Shown: positions 1 to 13,300 of the stretch, piece after piece
Numbering within the stretch: the stretch's first letter is position 1
How the letters are laid out: every line of letters begins with the position of its first letter
Source of the DNA: Homalodisca vitripennis
Taxonomy: Eukaryota > Arthropoda > Insecta > Hemiptera > Cicadellidae
DNA length: 64,000 nucleotides
Reading direction: 5' to 3'
Assembly: GCF_021130785.1 (NCBI RefSeq)
Contig: NC_060214.1
Coordinates: forward strand, 110,377,001-110,441,000
The notes under the pieces: model-generated
What the model was told of the DNA's origin: nothing
The model's database searches: none
The model's input: the letters and a program-made list of their open reading frames with translations, nothing else
Program-made: the position numbers and the translations under genes

Positions 1-1339
1 AATAAATACAGTGATATTTTAGATCATAAATATTATATTTAATATATAATATAATATAATATATATATATTATATTATTGGGATACATTATAATTACAAT
101 TTACTCAAGATGAACCCATTCATTTGAAAACATCACTTTCAATCACAAATTGGTACCAAAAACAATATTTTAATTCACTAATAGATACATGTTATAAGTC
201 TGAACATTAATGGGGGCAACCACATTATGAAAATTTAAGGTTCTAAGGAACTTCCCCGCAGAGCACAAAACAACTGCTCAAGGATAAATAGACTTAATTA
301 CTAATGTTTCTTTTTTTCTTCTGTTTCACAAATAGAATTTAAACAAAACAAAATATCGTTTTAGATGCACAACTATAAAAGTGCACATTAACATAAATTT
401 GATACGTTATCTAGAAAACTGTTTTACACGATAAACTAAGAACACTCAATTTATTTGGATAGTTTTAAAATTCTCTCATATATTTGTTTTCTTTTTGAAT
501 ATAAAGGAGTCAATTTGAATTGAGTGGAAAATTAAGCTAAAAATTTCTACAGAAATGTCTGGGGCCCATGATTTGTATAAACAGATCTTATAAAAGTCAG
601 CCCGTGTTTGGGAATAATTGTAAGCACATAATTTTTAAGTTAACTCCAGTTGCAAACCGTTACTTTTATGCATTTCTCTCATTAATTGAGTTTGTATTTT
701 AAAGAACTTCATAATAATTATGATACCAATTATTGGTATAAAATTAAACAGATTACTATCGTAATACTCGAGAGCACTCCAAAATTATTTAGCATTAAAT
801 AAGATTCTAATCTGCATCCATTCAGGCTTTTAAAATGCTATACAACTTATGAGCCTGTGTAAGGGTTTCCCTCAGACGTTTTAATGGAAAATTAAAATCA
901 TCGAATTATACAAAATATCGTAGCAATTTATTCCTGTGTTGAAGAATGGAGTTTCAGTTTTTCAAGGTAAGTACCGGGCTTTCTCGCTAATCCTATTGAT
1001 TGAATGTTTAAGTATGTGTATTGGAGACTACTGACTTTGTAAAATGGATATTGAAGTCCATTCCACGGAGAGTACCTTCAAATCCAGAGAGGGGTTTTAA
1101 AATTTAGAAGCATCATGTTTTGTAAATGTAAGGTAACTAAGACGATTCTTAAAATTTATTTATAATTTGGTTAAGGAGTCTCTTATCGATATTCAATTTC
1201 CATATTCCATACGCCACCATTTAATTTCTCTGCCTTAATGGAAACACGATGTCCATTCATACCCTAGACCAGTTTCAGGTAGCTTTCCATTCAATTTCTC
1301 AATCTTGAAGAAAACATTATTCCAAGAACAGGGTGTAAT
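1..1339. other. AT-rich sequence, nothing recognised
   Basis: This stretch is AT-rich with short TA runs near its left edge (about 40-75). I see no reading frame of note, repeat, RNA gene or transposon motif in it. Confidence 0.5.
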
Positions 1340-1700
1340 CGACCCTCCTCCGTCTTCCCAAGGCGTGGATTCCCTTATCTAAACCCGATCTCCAACCTTC
1401 TTAAATTTATTTCATCCCTTGCCACGCACGGTCTCACCTGTTGGGAGGATAGCTGAAGACGGCCTTGGACGCAATGGTCGGGCAGTTCCCACGGGCAAGG
1501 GTAGGCCGCGCTCCTCCCCCACCGCCCGCACATGTTTGATACGGGGGGCGTGAACTGTTTTGACTCGCCGGCGTACGGCCATAAGGCCGCCACAGAACCG
1601 GGCGCCATACCTGAGCCATAAACCCTTCCGCGCTGATTTGTCGGCAAAACAAAGGTCTACAAGCGGCAAAACAAAGCCGCCAACATCGTGGACATAGAAG
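1340..1700. other. GC-rich single-copy island, candidate regulatory DNA
   Basis: Base composition shifts abruptly from AT-rich flanks to a GC-rich segment containing GCCGGCG, GGCCATAAGGCCGCC and GCGCCAT. All three minus-strand frames stay open for 85-90 codons, which follows from the composition and not from a protein: the three translations look unlike any family and overlap completely. No second copy is visible in the window. The island resembles others at 2.2, 5.3, 13.5, 20.0, 28.4, 30.7, 33.2, 35.1, 48.0, 56.0, 58.2, 59.3 and 61.7 kb. A role as regulatory or conserved non-coding DNA is inferred; a decayed CpG-rich transposon is the main alternative. Confidence 0.3.
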
Positions 1701-1772
1701 AGTCACTTTGTTTCTTTTTTGTGGAAGATCCAGTCGAGGAGAATCAACTCCGTGGATGCAGAGTGGTCGGAT

Positions 1773-2165
1773 GGTGACTTAGCTTTCACCATCTGAAAAA
1801 ATATGTGTTACCTTCTCAAAAATGAAATTTCAGAGCGAAAAGAACTTCCAGCAAAGTAACAACTTTTGCACCTTCGCGAGCAATTAGAATTACCAAGGAA
1901 GATTGGTGGAGAATTTAGTGCAGACGAGAAGAGTAGCGTCCTAGTTATGACGTAGGAAATGAAGTGACATAGGTGACTTAGCTTTCACCATCTGAAAAAA
2001 TATGTGTTACCTTCTCAAAAATGAAATGTCAGTTTAAGGAGCGAAAAGAACTTCCAGCAAAGTAGAAACATTTAGTTCCTTCGCGAGCAGTTAGAATCTT
2101 ACCAAGGAAGATTGGCGGAGAATTTATTCTAGGCGAGAAGAGTAGCATCCAAGTTATGACGACTT
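1773..2165. repeat. Tandem duplication, two 199-bp units
   Basis: GGTGACTTAGCTTTCACC begins at 1773 and again at 1972, so the period is 199 bp. The copies run in parallel through TGTTACCTTCTCAAAAATG, a GAAAAGAACTTCCAGCAAAG block, CCTTCGCGAGCA and GAAGAGTAGC. They differ by scattered substitutions and a few short indels, including an added GTTTAAGGA in copy two. No terminal repeats or coding signal are visible. It is a local duplication that has since diverged. Confidence 0.85.
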
Positions 2166-2214
2166 GCTTTCCATAGTTCCAAGGGCGACACTGTTGGAAA
2201 TGAAGTTCTCATCA

Positions 2215-2690
2215 TTGTCTGGAAGTGAGTTGTGCAGTTCTCCAATAGCACAGACCAGACTCCACCTCGGAGGCTTTGTCTGTTGCCCCAGTGGCTGTTC
2301 AATCATACCACTTACTGCCAGCACAATTACCACGGGAATTACCGCTAATCGCTCGACCAGCTGATAAATAGCCTCGACTCTCGTGCAAATTCCAACAAAT
2401 TAATTACCGAAGGCGTTCGGCTGTAGTCGGGTCGAAATGGATTGCTCGGTTAACCCTGAGTTATGGGGGTTTGAGAGACAACATAATGACGAAGCAGCGG
2501 CAGCGGCATCCGTCTAGCCGATGAACGATGAACTATTCGGGTACTTCGGTTGCTGCAGTGAAAACATGATTACTTCCTGGCACCACCGTCGATTTACAGC
2601 TTCTGGTGTGCCCAACATCGGCAGTCTGCGGTGGCACTGTTGACGCTTTTGGTGTCAAACATGACACACCTTTCCTTGCTTTGAAGGATA
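2215..2690. promoter_or_regulatory. GC-enriched island with homeodomain-type sites, candidate enhancer
   Basis: The segment is richer in G+C than its flanks and seems single-copy. It carries clustered ATTA/TAAT cores (CACAATTACC, GGAATTACCGC, AAATTAATTACCG), a CAGCTG E-box and AGCAGCGGCAGCGGCA. A 66-codon plus-strand frame (2164-2364) crosses its left half but shows no family resemblance. The motif clustering is seen directly; enhancer function is inferred. It immediately follows the 199-bp duplication and precedes the MITE at 2906. Confidence 0.25.
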
Positions 2691-2905
2691 GGGGGAATGG
2701 GAGAGGAGACATGAGTCAGTGGTGGACAGTGTGAACTAATAATGAGGATTGGATCAAACAATTTTCACTCTTGAATAGAAAATGGGTCACTGGCTGAGCA
2801 TTAGTGAAGTCCAACAGTTGAGGGGCTCGAAAGATCTGTTTGTAAGCACGATATCCCGAGAGCGAACTGAACTACAGACGCCATTTTGCAGCTTCATTTA
2901 TATAT

Positions 2906-3355
2906 GGGTGTACATAAAGTCCTGCACGGGTATAATATTTTCTGAACGATAAGAGATAAATAAACCAGATTTGGTATATCAATACTACACCTAAAAATCT
3001 ACTTTTTTAAGGAACTATCAGTTTTCTGTAATATCATGGGGACGTCCCGCAAGGAGTCAGAAGGAAATCTTAAATAGGAGCATAGGTCAATATGGACATC
3101 ATTTTAAAGGGCTTATCTAGCAGAGTTTAATGCCGCAAACCGCACTAAAAAAGATTGATCCAGTACAATCCATATTGACCTATGCTCCTATTTAAGATTT
3201 CCTTCTGACTCCTTGCGGGACGTCCCCATGATATTACAGAAAACTGATAGTTCCTTCAAAAAGTAGATTTGTAGGTGTAGTGTTAATGTACCAAATCTTG
3301 TTTATTTATCTGTTATCGTTTAGAAAGTATTATACCCGTGCAGGACTTTATGTAC

Positions 3356-3359
<4 letters not shown>
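2906..3359. mobile_element. Non-autonomous DNA transposon (MITE), 454 bp with ~190-bp inverted arms
   Basis: The element starts GGGTGTACATAAAGTCCTGC at 2906 and ends with the reverse complement of that sequence at 3359. The arms (about 2906-3096 and 3169-3359) match almost base for base, leaving a central spacer near 70 bp. TATAT lies directly outside both ends, consistent with a TA or TATA target duplication, though the right flank is a (TA)n tract that blurs it. There is no transposase frame. The TA target and GGGTGTACATAAAG end suggest a Tc1/mariner-type driver, but the superfamily is inferred. The near-identity of the arms suggests either recent insertion or arm gene conversion. Confidence 0.85.

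Positions 3360-3406
<47 letters not shown>
3360..3406. repeat. (TA)n microsatellite
   Basis: An uninterrupted TA dinucleotide run of about 47 bp directly abuts the right end of the 2906-3359 MITE. It may have grown from the TA target site. Confidence 0.95.
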
Positions 3407-3409
<3 letters not shown>

Positions 3410-3486
3410 TTGAGTTTGTTGCTGCGTATGTAACTATATGGGGTTTGGCTGAGCTTTAGTAAACACTTTTACATACTCTAGGATAT

Positions 3487-3622
3487 TGAAGGAAACAGGG
3501 TGTTTCCGTGCAGACATTTGACATCGTTCAGTGATACACAAAAATAAATTGGTGTTACTGATTGTTGTGTGTGTATCACTGAACGATGGAAAATGTCTGC
3601 ACGGAAACACCCTGTTTCCTTC
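3487..3622. repeat. Foldback repeat, Penelope-like terminal type
   Basis: TGAAGGAAACAGGGTGTTTC at 3487 is answered by its inverse, ending at 3622. The arms are about 55 bp around a 25-bp centre. They contain ATCGTTCAGTGATACACA and its inverse. The same words (ATCGTTCAGTGATACAC, GACATTTGCCATC, AGGAAACA, GACGATGGAAGGATT) recur in dispersed repeats at 14.1, 29.1, 29.5, 42.4 and 45.2 kb. I infer the terminal region of a Penelope-like retroelement. Confidence 0.6.
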
Positions 3623-5260
3623 AAAATCCTTTCGTCGTCAAAACACCTTGGATATTGTTACGCAAACGATCATTCATTTTATGCTAGATTTGGTGTTCAG
3701 TTAAAGTAATGTAAAAAGAAAAGGTTTCTCCGAAAACAAATATTGCTCTTAGGCGCTTCGAAATGGATTCTGTTTAAAAAGGAAAAATGAAAGAAAACAA
3801 AGCTTTTACGACTATAGTTATTTATAATTACCGTCAGGATTAAACGCTAAAAATACCAATGAGTGTGTATTGACAGATTTTTATTTATGTTTTAGGTGAG
3901 TTCCTTCAAGGCAATGAAATCAAGAAACATGACCTATTAGTAAGTAATTAAATTAGCCATAAATATATTTATATAAATTTAATTTTTAAACCCATTACAA
4001 GTACAAACAGTACGCGCGCTGAAGGTTCGGCTCCGAGTCAACCGAGCAGACTATGTACCATACTTGGTTTTATTTGTAATAGAGTGGCAGTATAATATTA
4101 TATGTGCATCAAAAGAGGGCGGTTGGTTGCTTTGGAAACAATTTGTTACCGATTCCTTAATAGACATAATTTTTTTTTTTTGTCTATTAGGAGTGTTCAA
4201 TTAATGTAAAATGTATTAATAGATGCAAAAATAGGTATTCTATTTTCAACTAACCCTTAATTCATCACCGTACATTGTCCGGCATTTTGGAATTAAAATG
4301 TTCAAGAAAAGATCAATAGAGTGAGTAAAGTTCAACTCTTTATCCCTTTGCTGCAGATAAAGATTGACTTTTGGTCTATTGTAAACAGTTTTCCAATTCG
4401 ATGACCTAAAATCCGAAAATACCCTTCCTTCCCTTTTTGGACATACAATAGGGTTATAGTGATAAAATATCACAGCTAACCATAAAAAGTATTAAAGACG
4501 TCCATTCCAAAATTCACGATCATAATTTTGTAAAGTTGTAATGAAGATTATTTTATAATTTTAATAGGCAGATTGATTTGTTATAAACCGACCCAACAGA
4601 GTGTCAAAGAACGCGCCAGAACGCAACGAAAGTTAAGGAATCAAAGGGAGCTGCCCTTTGACCCCCAAATCAGTCGAGTTCTTCCATGGGCCAAGAGGAA
4701 TCTAAGTAGTTCAAGAAGTTTTTAACTTCTAGAACCTTTTTTCAAGATCTATTACACTATTTTATTATAGATCCATCAGAGAACGATACGATGTTATGAA
4801 GAGCCTGCCGTGTAATTTATAAGTCACTGAAAATCGTATAAACGATTCAGAATCGGTTGCTACGTTTTCTATGTCGATACGAGGAGTACGATCTTTCGCT
4901 TTGATTCTTGCAGCTCTTTGAAACTGCTCATGAAGGAATCAACCCAGTCTTTGAAGTCACACAACGAACAAGTAAGTCGTCCCTCACGAAAAATACATTT
5001 AGTTTTCATAATAAACCCTACTACATGCCGCATGAAGCCATAAACTTTATCTCAGCTCGTACAGAGCAAATCGCAAACAGGTACTAGGGCTATTAAACAA
5101 AGTAATAGTGAAATGAAGATATCATTCATAACCGCATTAAGCGGTTGCCAGTTTTGCAGGAAATGGAGCATCATTTACTTTGAACGAGTCGAGGCATTCG
5201 TCCAATCTTCTCCTAATCGTTTACTTTTACAATAATTGATTGTTAATTATTTTAAAACAT
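3623..5260. other. AT-rich sequence, nothing recognised
   Basis: Apart from poly-T near 4169 and a modestly GC-richer patch around 4600-4700, I see no repeat, coding relic or RNA gene. The 75-codon minus-strand frame at 4246-4473 looks random. Confidence 0.45.
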
Positions 5261-5264
5261 ACTC

Positions 5265-5480
5265 CACTCGGCCATGTCCCTCCTCCTCCTACGGCCGATC
5301 TGAATCGGGTTTGCCGCGCAGGCCCTCCTCCTCCGTGGTGCCAGCCGTGGGGCGGCCCAACGGGTCACGACTTTTCTTGTTTCCATTAGCCAGCCAGGGC
5401 CGGAGTTGAGACAGGATTTATGATTCTGTACCTTTCTTCTTCTGATTGTCCGCTCGAGATTTACCATTCTTTACGGCCGC
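5265..5480. other. GC-rich single-copy island
   Basis: A sharply bounded GC-rich block contains CTCCTCCTCCTACGGCCGAT, GCCGCGCAGGCCCTCCTCCT and GGGGCGGCCCAACGGGTCACG. A 71-codon minus-strand frame spans it but is rich in R and A, as expected of GC-rich chance frames, and matches nothing I know. It is a candidate regulatory element or an old GC-rich transposon remnant. Confidence 0.3.
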
Positions 5481-7555
5481 GACGCCATTTTATTGTTGTG
5501 TGTTTCTTATTGATTATGAAGGTAAATTAAACGCGTCAGAGTAGCATTTCATTCTTTACTCAAATTATTTTACGTTTTGACTGTCACGAAATGAAGATTT
5601 CGTTGCAAGTTCTTGACGATACGTAGAAAGGCCTTTCGGAAGGGTTAAAGGATGTTGAAGGTCCTGTTTGAAGACTGCAACTGTCCTATATTTGCGTCAA
5701 CTTCGTTGTTAATTGCTAACTTTTGAAGTGACTACTGCCAGGTTTTCGTTTCGCGTCACGCCTGTTTATGTATTTAATATGCTTTTAAAGTAAAATGAAA
5801 GCCTTACCGAAACATAAACAAACTCTTATATAAACATCTGATCTGAACTAACAAAAGTTGACCTTAATAAAAAATCTGTTAGAGAGATTAAAAGGGAAAT
5901 GTAAACCACAATAACATAACACATTATATATGATAAGGAAAATAGCGAAATGCTTCTCTATCTTGTAGAGTTTTAAAATGTTTTTAACTGTTGGATCGAT
6001 TTATTCACATTTTTATTGACGTAAATGTCCGAAATATCGCATAGTCTGGATCTATCCCTGCTTCTGCAGACTTTCATTCGTTACGGAATTTTTCAGGTTT
6101 ACTTAAGCTCAAATTTAAAAACTGTCAGATTGAATAGATGAATTGGTGGAGTTTTTGATGACAGAACTGTTGGAGGGATTCCTTTACATATTTGGATTGT
6201 GTTTTTGAGTCAAAAGGTAGCCCAGACTTAGTGTTGAACTTTCCATCCCAACGAATAAATTATTGTGGAATAGCTAAATTTTGGCATTTAAGTTAAAAGC
6301 AACAATATATTTTCTCAGAATTTAGATTTTGGTAATACAGAGATTTCGTAATTGACATATCGTCATTAGCAAAACTATTATCTTATTAATCCTGAACTAA
6401 GCTCATTTAGAGACCTTTTGAAATCAGAGGTATAAAAGGATCAAGTAAATCCAACACGTTCTCCTTTATGAATTTAAATATTTCCTCCGCATGATCTATT
6501 CATTCAGTTTGAGAAATATAAAAAACCTCATAATTTAATTTAATACGTAGAGCATAGTAAAACTATCTATGTACAATTGGACGTCTTAGATAAATTTTAA
6601 ATAATTATGTTTATGTTCTTGTTCTGCTAGATTCACTGACCCTTTTTCAAAAAGTGTATATACCAACCTGAAATAATAAAAAAAGTTACCTTCGTTTTTA
6701 TGCCCCAGGAATCTCAACCCAGATCATTTTAATTTCCGTCATACGTTTTCTAAAAATGTTCTTCGCAGCACCTTTTACTCATACTTAAGAAGTACTTTAA
6801 CTTCTTTAAACTGTGGTAACTTTTTTAATTTTCTGAAATTGTTCAAGATTTAATCTAAAAGTTAAAACTTTTAATTCCTATTTTGATACTTACAGTATAA
6901 TCCGCGAGTTGATAGGCAGTTTGTGTTGTGTGTATAGGCAGTTCCGATAGGTTTGGCAAGATCTATAGGAAAATTATCACAATAAATACCAAATAATAAA
7001 ATTGTTTCAGAAATAAAATTGTTGGGATTTACACATTTATAATCTACCGACAGACACCTAAATATAATTATAACAACTTCAAATATTTAAATAGCCGTCA
7101 ACATCAAGAGACAGAACTCGACACTTCTAGCCAAATAGTCAACATCTACCTCGTTGGATGAGATTGATTTAGCTTTTACACGCTTAACTGCTGGTTTGTA
7201 GTGGTTAAGCTAAAATATAACCTTTAAAAACTGTTTTTTTTTTATATTACTGTAAGTGTATCTTTCTAATCACTACCAAAACTATTGCGGTAAATGAACA
7301 ATTTCTTTCAAATTCCTTAGTCAATTTCACCAAAAATCAAGTCGCTTATACAATGCAAATTGTCTTTCTGCTCCTGGGCTCTTGTTTCTTTTCAGCCGCC
7401 TGGTAAATTCCTGTACTGACCAATCAAAATGTACCTAGTTACGAGGGGTCCTATAGGACATTTATAGCATCTATTGCTTCTGCTGGTCCAGTAACGTTTC
7501 AATACTGGTTTGATTCACTTTTCGAAAAAAAATTTAATTCAGCTTTCGTAACCTA
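5481..7555. other. AT-rich sequence, nothing recognised
   Basis: There is no visible repeat, RNA gene or recognisable reading frame here. Poly-T near 7231 is the only low-complexity tract of note. Confidence 0.45.
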
Positions 7556-7559
7556 TAAA

Positions 7560-7830
7560 TCACAGATCGCTATGGGGCGGTAGTCCGACTACTGCAATGC
7601 GCTTTGCACCTCTGTTATGCAGATGAGTGCATGAAGACTGCACTACGCACGCATGGCAAACACAGAGCATGACCTAATTAATCTTGACGTAATAAGTGGA
7701 GCATCCAAGCTTGTGTTATTTGTCATGTGAGCTATACATTAACACACATTACTTATGCTAACTGATGCGTCGAGTGTTTATTAACAATGACGCAGCACAA
7801 GAAGGTGAATTAATGGCTCAAGATCTTTAT
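7560..7830. other. Moderately GC-richer unique segment
   Basis: This is less AT-rich than its flanks, with ATGCAGATGAGTGCATG, CATGACCTAATTAATCTTGA and CAATGACGCAGCAC. There is no reading frame or repeat. It may be a weak member of the island series; support is slight. Confidence 0.15.
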
Positions 7831-9384
7831 CTCTCGGTTACTTGTAATTTGCAAGAGGTCAAAGGAACAATGCTCCTTTAATAGTTACCACGGAAGAAAT
7901 TTTAATAATGCCTTCGAAGAAGAGGAAGGCGCCGGAGTAACCAATAAAATAATTGCATAAATGCAGACATAATTTGAATAAATTTCAAAGCACGCGGATT
8001 AGACCGTCCGAGCTTGAAATATAATTAAATTAATTATATAATTCTTCAACGCCAATGCCCACAATCCTTGAAGGATTAAGCCTATTTTTATGAGTCCAAA
8101 ATTCAGTTCTAGTTTTCATAGGATCCATTTAAGTTAGAAAATAGACAAGGGTATGAAACTAATATTTTTCTTTAGTATATCAATACATAATGGAATAAAA
8201 ATTCCAAAAATTGAAAATTATTTTTAAATTTCGTTCCAAAAACTTCTTCCCACGGTCAGTTTTAGACGGATAAAAAACTATAATGAAGGATTGTGCCGAA
8301 TTAGAAGAACAGTGGTTGAAAATTCTTTTTGTTAAGAAGCGCTCACACACACTCACTCACTCACGAAGTTCGATTCTTCCTGACACAAAGATAGATTATG
8401 TTTAACCTCCCAGGTCTAACTTTGAGGTTGACCGCAACATCTATATCGTATAGACTTTATATATTTAAATTTTATTCTTCGTAGGGATTTCTAACTATAT
8501 TATTGTAGGGTAGAATGAAACTGACTCTTCTAGAAATTGAAAAATGACTTACCTCCTCAAGAAATCAAATATACGTTCGACTCTTAAGGTTTCACTATTA
8601 AACGTAATTAAGCAAGAAAGCGTCACAAGTATACCTAAGCAATAAGGTGAGGGTGTCGAATGGGTTCTAAAAAGTGTTAATTGCATGTTAAACAACCTAG
8701 TAATATATTTATGTATTATTTTCCTTATTTATCTTTTTGGACCGTCTAGAATACTGTTATGCGTAAATTATACATAAAATAGTTATCACTTTCTTTACCT
8801 AGAATTATTTTGGATTTATTTTGAATATTGTGGGAGAACGATGATTTAAAATATAATTTTCAAATTATCTTGTATACTGAAAAACATGTAATTTTATATT
8901 TGACTATACAAGTAATGCAGTTTAGAAGCAATAATTAATGTTTACTTGGAATGTTCAAAGGAAGGATTTTTATTAAAATCCGAACAATCGCAAGGTAAAT
9001 AGCTTTGCCAGTTTTCCTTGTTTTCTAGAAGACTTTCTGCGTAAGGATTTTGGTTCTAAATTATTTAACTACTACTTAATATTTCTCTAAAGACAACAAT
9101 ACTTTTAAAACTAAGGCGTTTGGGATGATTACCATGGTTTATATACCGCATTGACACGAAATAATCGGTCCAATCACAATAACATTTTATAAAATAGCAT
9201 TCTTCCTTACTACGCTGGTTTACCATTATTTTTGTCATTATTCAGGATGGCTGTTTTTACATGTTATGTATTGGTTTATAAAAAAATATTTAACTCGTGA
9301 AAAAAGTTATGATTACTTCGTTTTTGGACTTATTATAAATAATATTTCTCCTATAAATAAATTAGAAGTAAATGAAGAATACAT
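7831..9384. other. AT-rich sequence, nothing recognised
   Basis: Only simple CA/CT-type short runs (ACACACACTCACTCACTCAC near 8343) stand out. Confidence 0.45.
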
Positions 9385-9680
9385 GAATAGTACAGAATAG
9401 AATAGAAAACTCTCTTTATTGCAGGAATATAAAAACTCAATTTCAAATGAAATCAAACAAATAACACATGATTAAAACAGTTCATAAATAAACAATAATT
9501 ACTTACAACTAACAATAAATTACTACTAAAATATATACTATAAATCTATAAATTCCCGCAAAAGGTAGCCCTTACAGGCATAAAGCCCAATTATAAGGGA
9601 ACCCTATGCTAAGTTTTACCTCCCCTGTAAAACGAAAATTAAATAAAATCCTTATATCAAATTGAATAAACAACAACTTT
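9385..9680 (-). mobile_element. Possible 3' end of a non-LTR retrotransposon
   Basis: Read on the minus strand, the segment runs through GGGCTTTATGCCTGTAAGGG, a TA-rich untranslated stretch, CCTGCAATAAAGAGAG, and then a short TTCTATTCTATTCTG tail at 9395-9412. An AATAAAG-type signal followed by a short 3' microsatellite is the usual end of CR1- and jockey-like elements. No coding relic is attached, so the call rests on the tail alone. Confidence 0.35.
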
Positions 9681-10339
9681 CATAATAAATCTAATATCTG
9701 TGTAAAAGAGTCTGCCAAACTACAAATAATAGTGGTAAAATTAACACAAACTATTACTTCTATCATAAAAAAATTATATACTAATATTATAATATAGTAC
9801 TTAATTTTATAATAGCAATTTACATAAATGTACCATTATATTGTATGAAGTATTATATGAGTCGCGTTTGGCCGTATTTTTTCATCAGTTTAAAGGTTAA
9901 AGACTCAATTACAATTCATGGTGGACAAGGGTTTACGTAATCTCCCAGCTGTGTTCCACAGGCGGACAAATCATAAGCCCGAAATAGAAATTTAGTGTGT
10001 ACGTAAATAATGACACCCCCCCCCCACAGACTCTTCTTATATTTGATAAGGAAGATGTATTATATAATGTGTTTAATGGTACACAGGTAGCAAGGAAGTT
10101 TTTTTAGACGTGTACTTAAAAGCTGGGAACCATGTAACAATAAACAAAAACGGTTACACGATTACATTCTGTACTCAGTAAGTACTATTCTCAGTAGACA
10201 CTGCAAATATACTTTGTGTGATTGAATCTAAATAACACTGGATCTTGTCAATACTGGACGGTTTTACTTGACCAGGAACCTTTTTTCCTAACCAATATTT
10301 TGAATAAAGAGTTATCAATTTCAGCAGTTATAACTACAA
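9681..10339. other. AT-rich sequence before the satellite array
   Basis: It contains a C homopolymer near 10016-10025 and otherwise nothing I can name. Confidence 0.4.
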
Positions 10340-13300
10340 CCACACATGCGGAGGAGTCAGTATGACACCAGTTACCAACTTCCTTATCATTGCCAGAAAC
10401 CCAGTGCCGGAGATAGTTACTCACATACCACACATGCGGAGGAATCAGTGTGACACCAGTTACCGTCTTCCTTATCATTGACAGAAACCCAGTGCCGGAG
10501 ATAGTTACTCACATACCACACATGCGGAGGAGTCAGTGTGACACCAGTTACCATATTCCTTATCATTGCCAGAAAACCCAGTGCCGGAGATAGTTACTCA
10601 CATACCACACATGCGGAGGAGTCAGTGTGACACCAGTTACCGTCTTCCTTATCATTGCCAGAAACCCAGTGCTGCCGGATATAGTTACTCACATACCACA
10701 CATGCGGAAGAGTCTGTGTGACACCAGTTACCACTTCCTTATCAATTGCCAGAAACCCAGTGCCGGAGATAGTTACTCACATACCACACATGCGGAAGGA
10801 GTCAGTGTGACACCAGTTACCATCTTCCTTATCATTGCCAGAAACCCAGTGCCGGAGATAGTTACTCACATACCACACATGCGGAGGAAGTCAGTGTGAC
10901 ACCAGTTACCATCTTCCTTATCATTGCTAGAAACCCAGTGCCGGAGATAGTTACTCACATACCACACATGCGGAGGAGTCAGTGTGACACCAGTTACCAT
11001 ATTCCTTATCATTGACAGAAACCCAGTGCCGGAGATAGTTACTCACATACCACACATGCGGAGGAGTCAGTGTGACACCAGTTACCGTCTTCCTTATCAT
11101 TGACAGAAACCCAGTGCCGGAGATAGTCACTCACATACCACACATGCGGAGGAGTCGGTGTGACACCAGTTACCATCTTCCTTATCATTGCCAGAAACCC
11201 AGTGCCGGATATAGTTACTCACATACCACACATGCGGAGGAGTCAGTGTGACACCAGTTACCGACTTCCTTATCATTGCCAGAAACCCAGTGCCGGAGAT
11301 AGTCACTCACATACCACACATGCGGAAGAGTCGGTGTGACACCAGTTACCATCTTCCTTATCATTGCTAGAAACCAGTGCCGGAGATAGTTACTCACATA
11401 CCACACATGCGAAGGAGTCAGTGTGACACCAGTTACCATCTTCCTTATCATTGCTAGAAACCCAGTGCCGGATATAGTTACTCACATACCACACATGCGG
11501 AGGAGTCAGTATGACACCAGTTACCATCTTCCTTATCATTGCTAGAAACCCAGTGCCGGAGATAGTTACTCACATACCACACATGCAGAGGAGTCAGTGT
11601 GACACCAGTTACCATCTTCCTTATCATTGCTAGAAACCCAGTGCCGGAGATAGTTACTCACATACCACACATGCGGAGAGTCAGTGTGACACCAGTTACC
11701 ATCTTCCTTATCATTGCCAGAAACCCAGTGCCACATACCACATAGTTACTCACATACCACGCATGCGGAGGAGTCAGTGATGACACCAGTTACCATCTTC
11801 CTTATCATTGCCAGAAACCCAGTGCCACATACCACATAGTTACTCACATACCACACATGCGGAGGAGTCAGGATAACACCAGTTACCGTCTTCCTTATCA
11901 TTGACAGAAACCCAGTGCCGGAGATAGTTACTCACATACCACACATGCGGAGAGTCAGGATGACACCAGTTACCGTCTTCCTTATCATTGCTAGAAACCC
12001 AGTGCCGGAGATAGTTACTCACATACCACACATGCGGAGGAGTCAGTGTGACACCAGTTACCGTCTTCCTTATCATTGCCAGAAACCAGTGCCGGAGATA
12101 TTTACTCACATACCACACTTGCAGAGGAGTCAGTGTGACACCAGTTACCGTCTTCCTTATCATTGACAGAAACCCAGTGCCGGATATAGTTACTCACATA
12201 CCACACATGCGGAGGAGTCAGTGTGACACCAGTTACCGACTTCCTTATCATTGCCAGAAACCCAGTGCCGGAGATAGTCACTCACATACCACACATGCGG
12301 AGGAGTCAGTGTGACACCAGTTACCGTCTTCCTTATCATTGCCAGAAACCCAGTGCCGGAGATAGTTACTCACATACCACACATGCGGAGGAGTCAGTGT
12401 GACACCAGTTACCGTCTTCCTTATCATTGCCAGAAACCCAGTGCCGGAGATAGTTACTCACATACCACACATGCGGAGGAGTCAGTGTGACACCAGTTAC
12501 CGACTTCCTTATGATTGCCAGAAACCCAGTGCCGGAGATAGTTCACTCACATACCACACATGCAGAGGAGTCAGTGTGACACCAGTTACCGTCTTCCTTA
12601 TCATTGACAGAAACCCAGTGCCGGAGATAGTCACTCACATACCACACATGCGGAAGATTCGGTGTGACACCAGTTACCGACTTCCTTATCATTGCCAGAA
12701 ACCCAGTGCCGGAGATAGTCACTCACATACCACACATGCGGAAGAGTCGGTGTGACACCAGTTACAATCTTCCTTATCATTGCTAGAAACCCAGTGCCGG
12801 AGATAGTTACTCACATACCACACATGCGGAGGAGTCAGTGTGACACCAGTTACCATATTCCTTATCAATGCCAGAACCCCAGTGCCGGAGATATTTACTC
12901 ACATACCACACATTCGGAAGAGTCGGTGTGACACCAGTTACCATCTTCCTTATCATTGCTAGAAACCCAGTGCCGGATATAGTTACTCACATACCACACA
13001 TGCGGAGGAGTCAGTGTGACACCAGTTACCATCTTCCTTATCATTGCTAGAAACCCAGCGCCGGAGATAGTTACTCACATACCACACATGCGGAAGAGTC
13101 AGTGTGACACCAGTTACCATCTTTCCTTATCATTGCTAGAAACCCAGTGCCGGAGATAGTTACTCACATACCACGCATGCGGAGGAGTCAGTGTGACACC
13201 AGTTACCATATTCCTTATCAATGCCAGAACCCCAGTGCCGGAGATAGTTACTCACATACCACACATGCGGAAGAGTCGGTGTGACACCAGTTACCATCTT

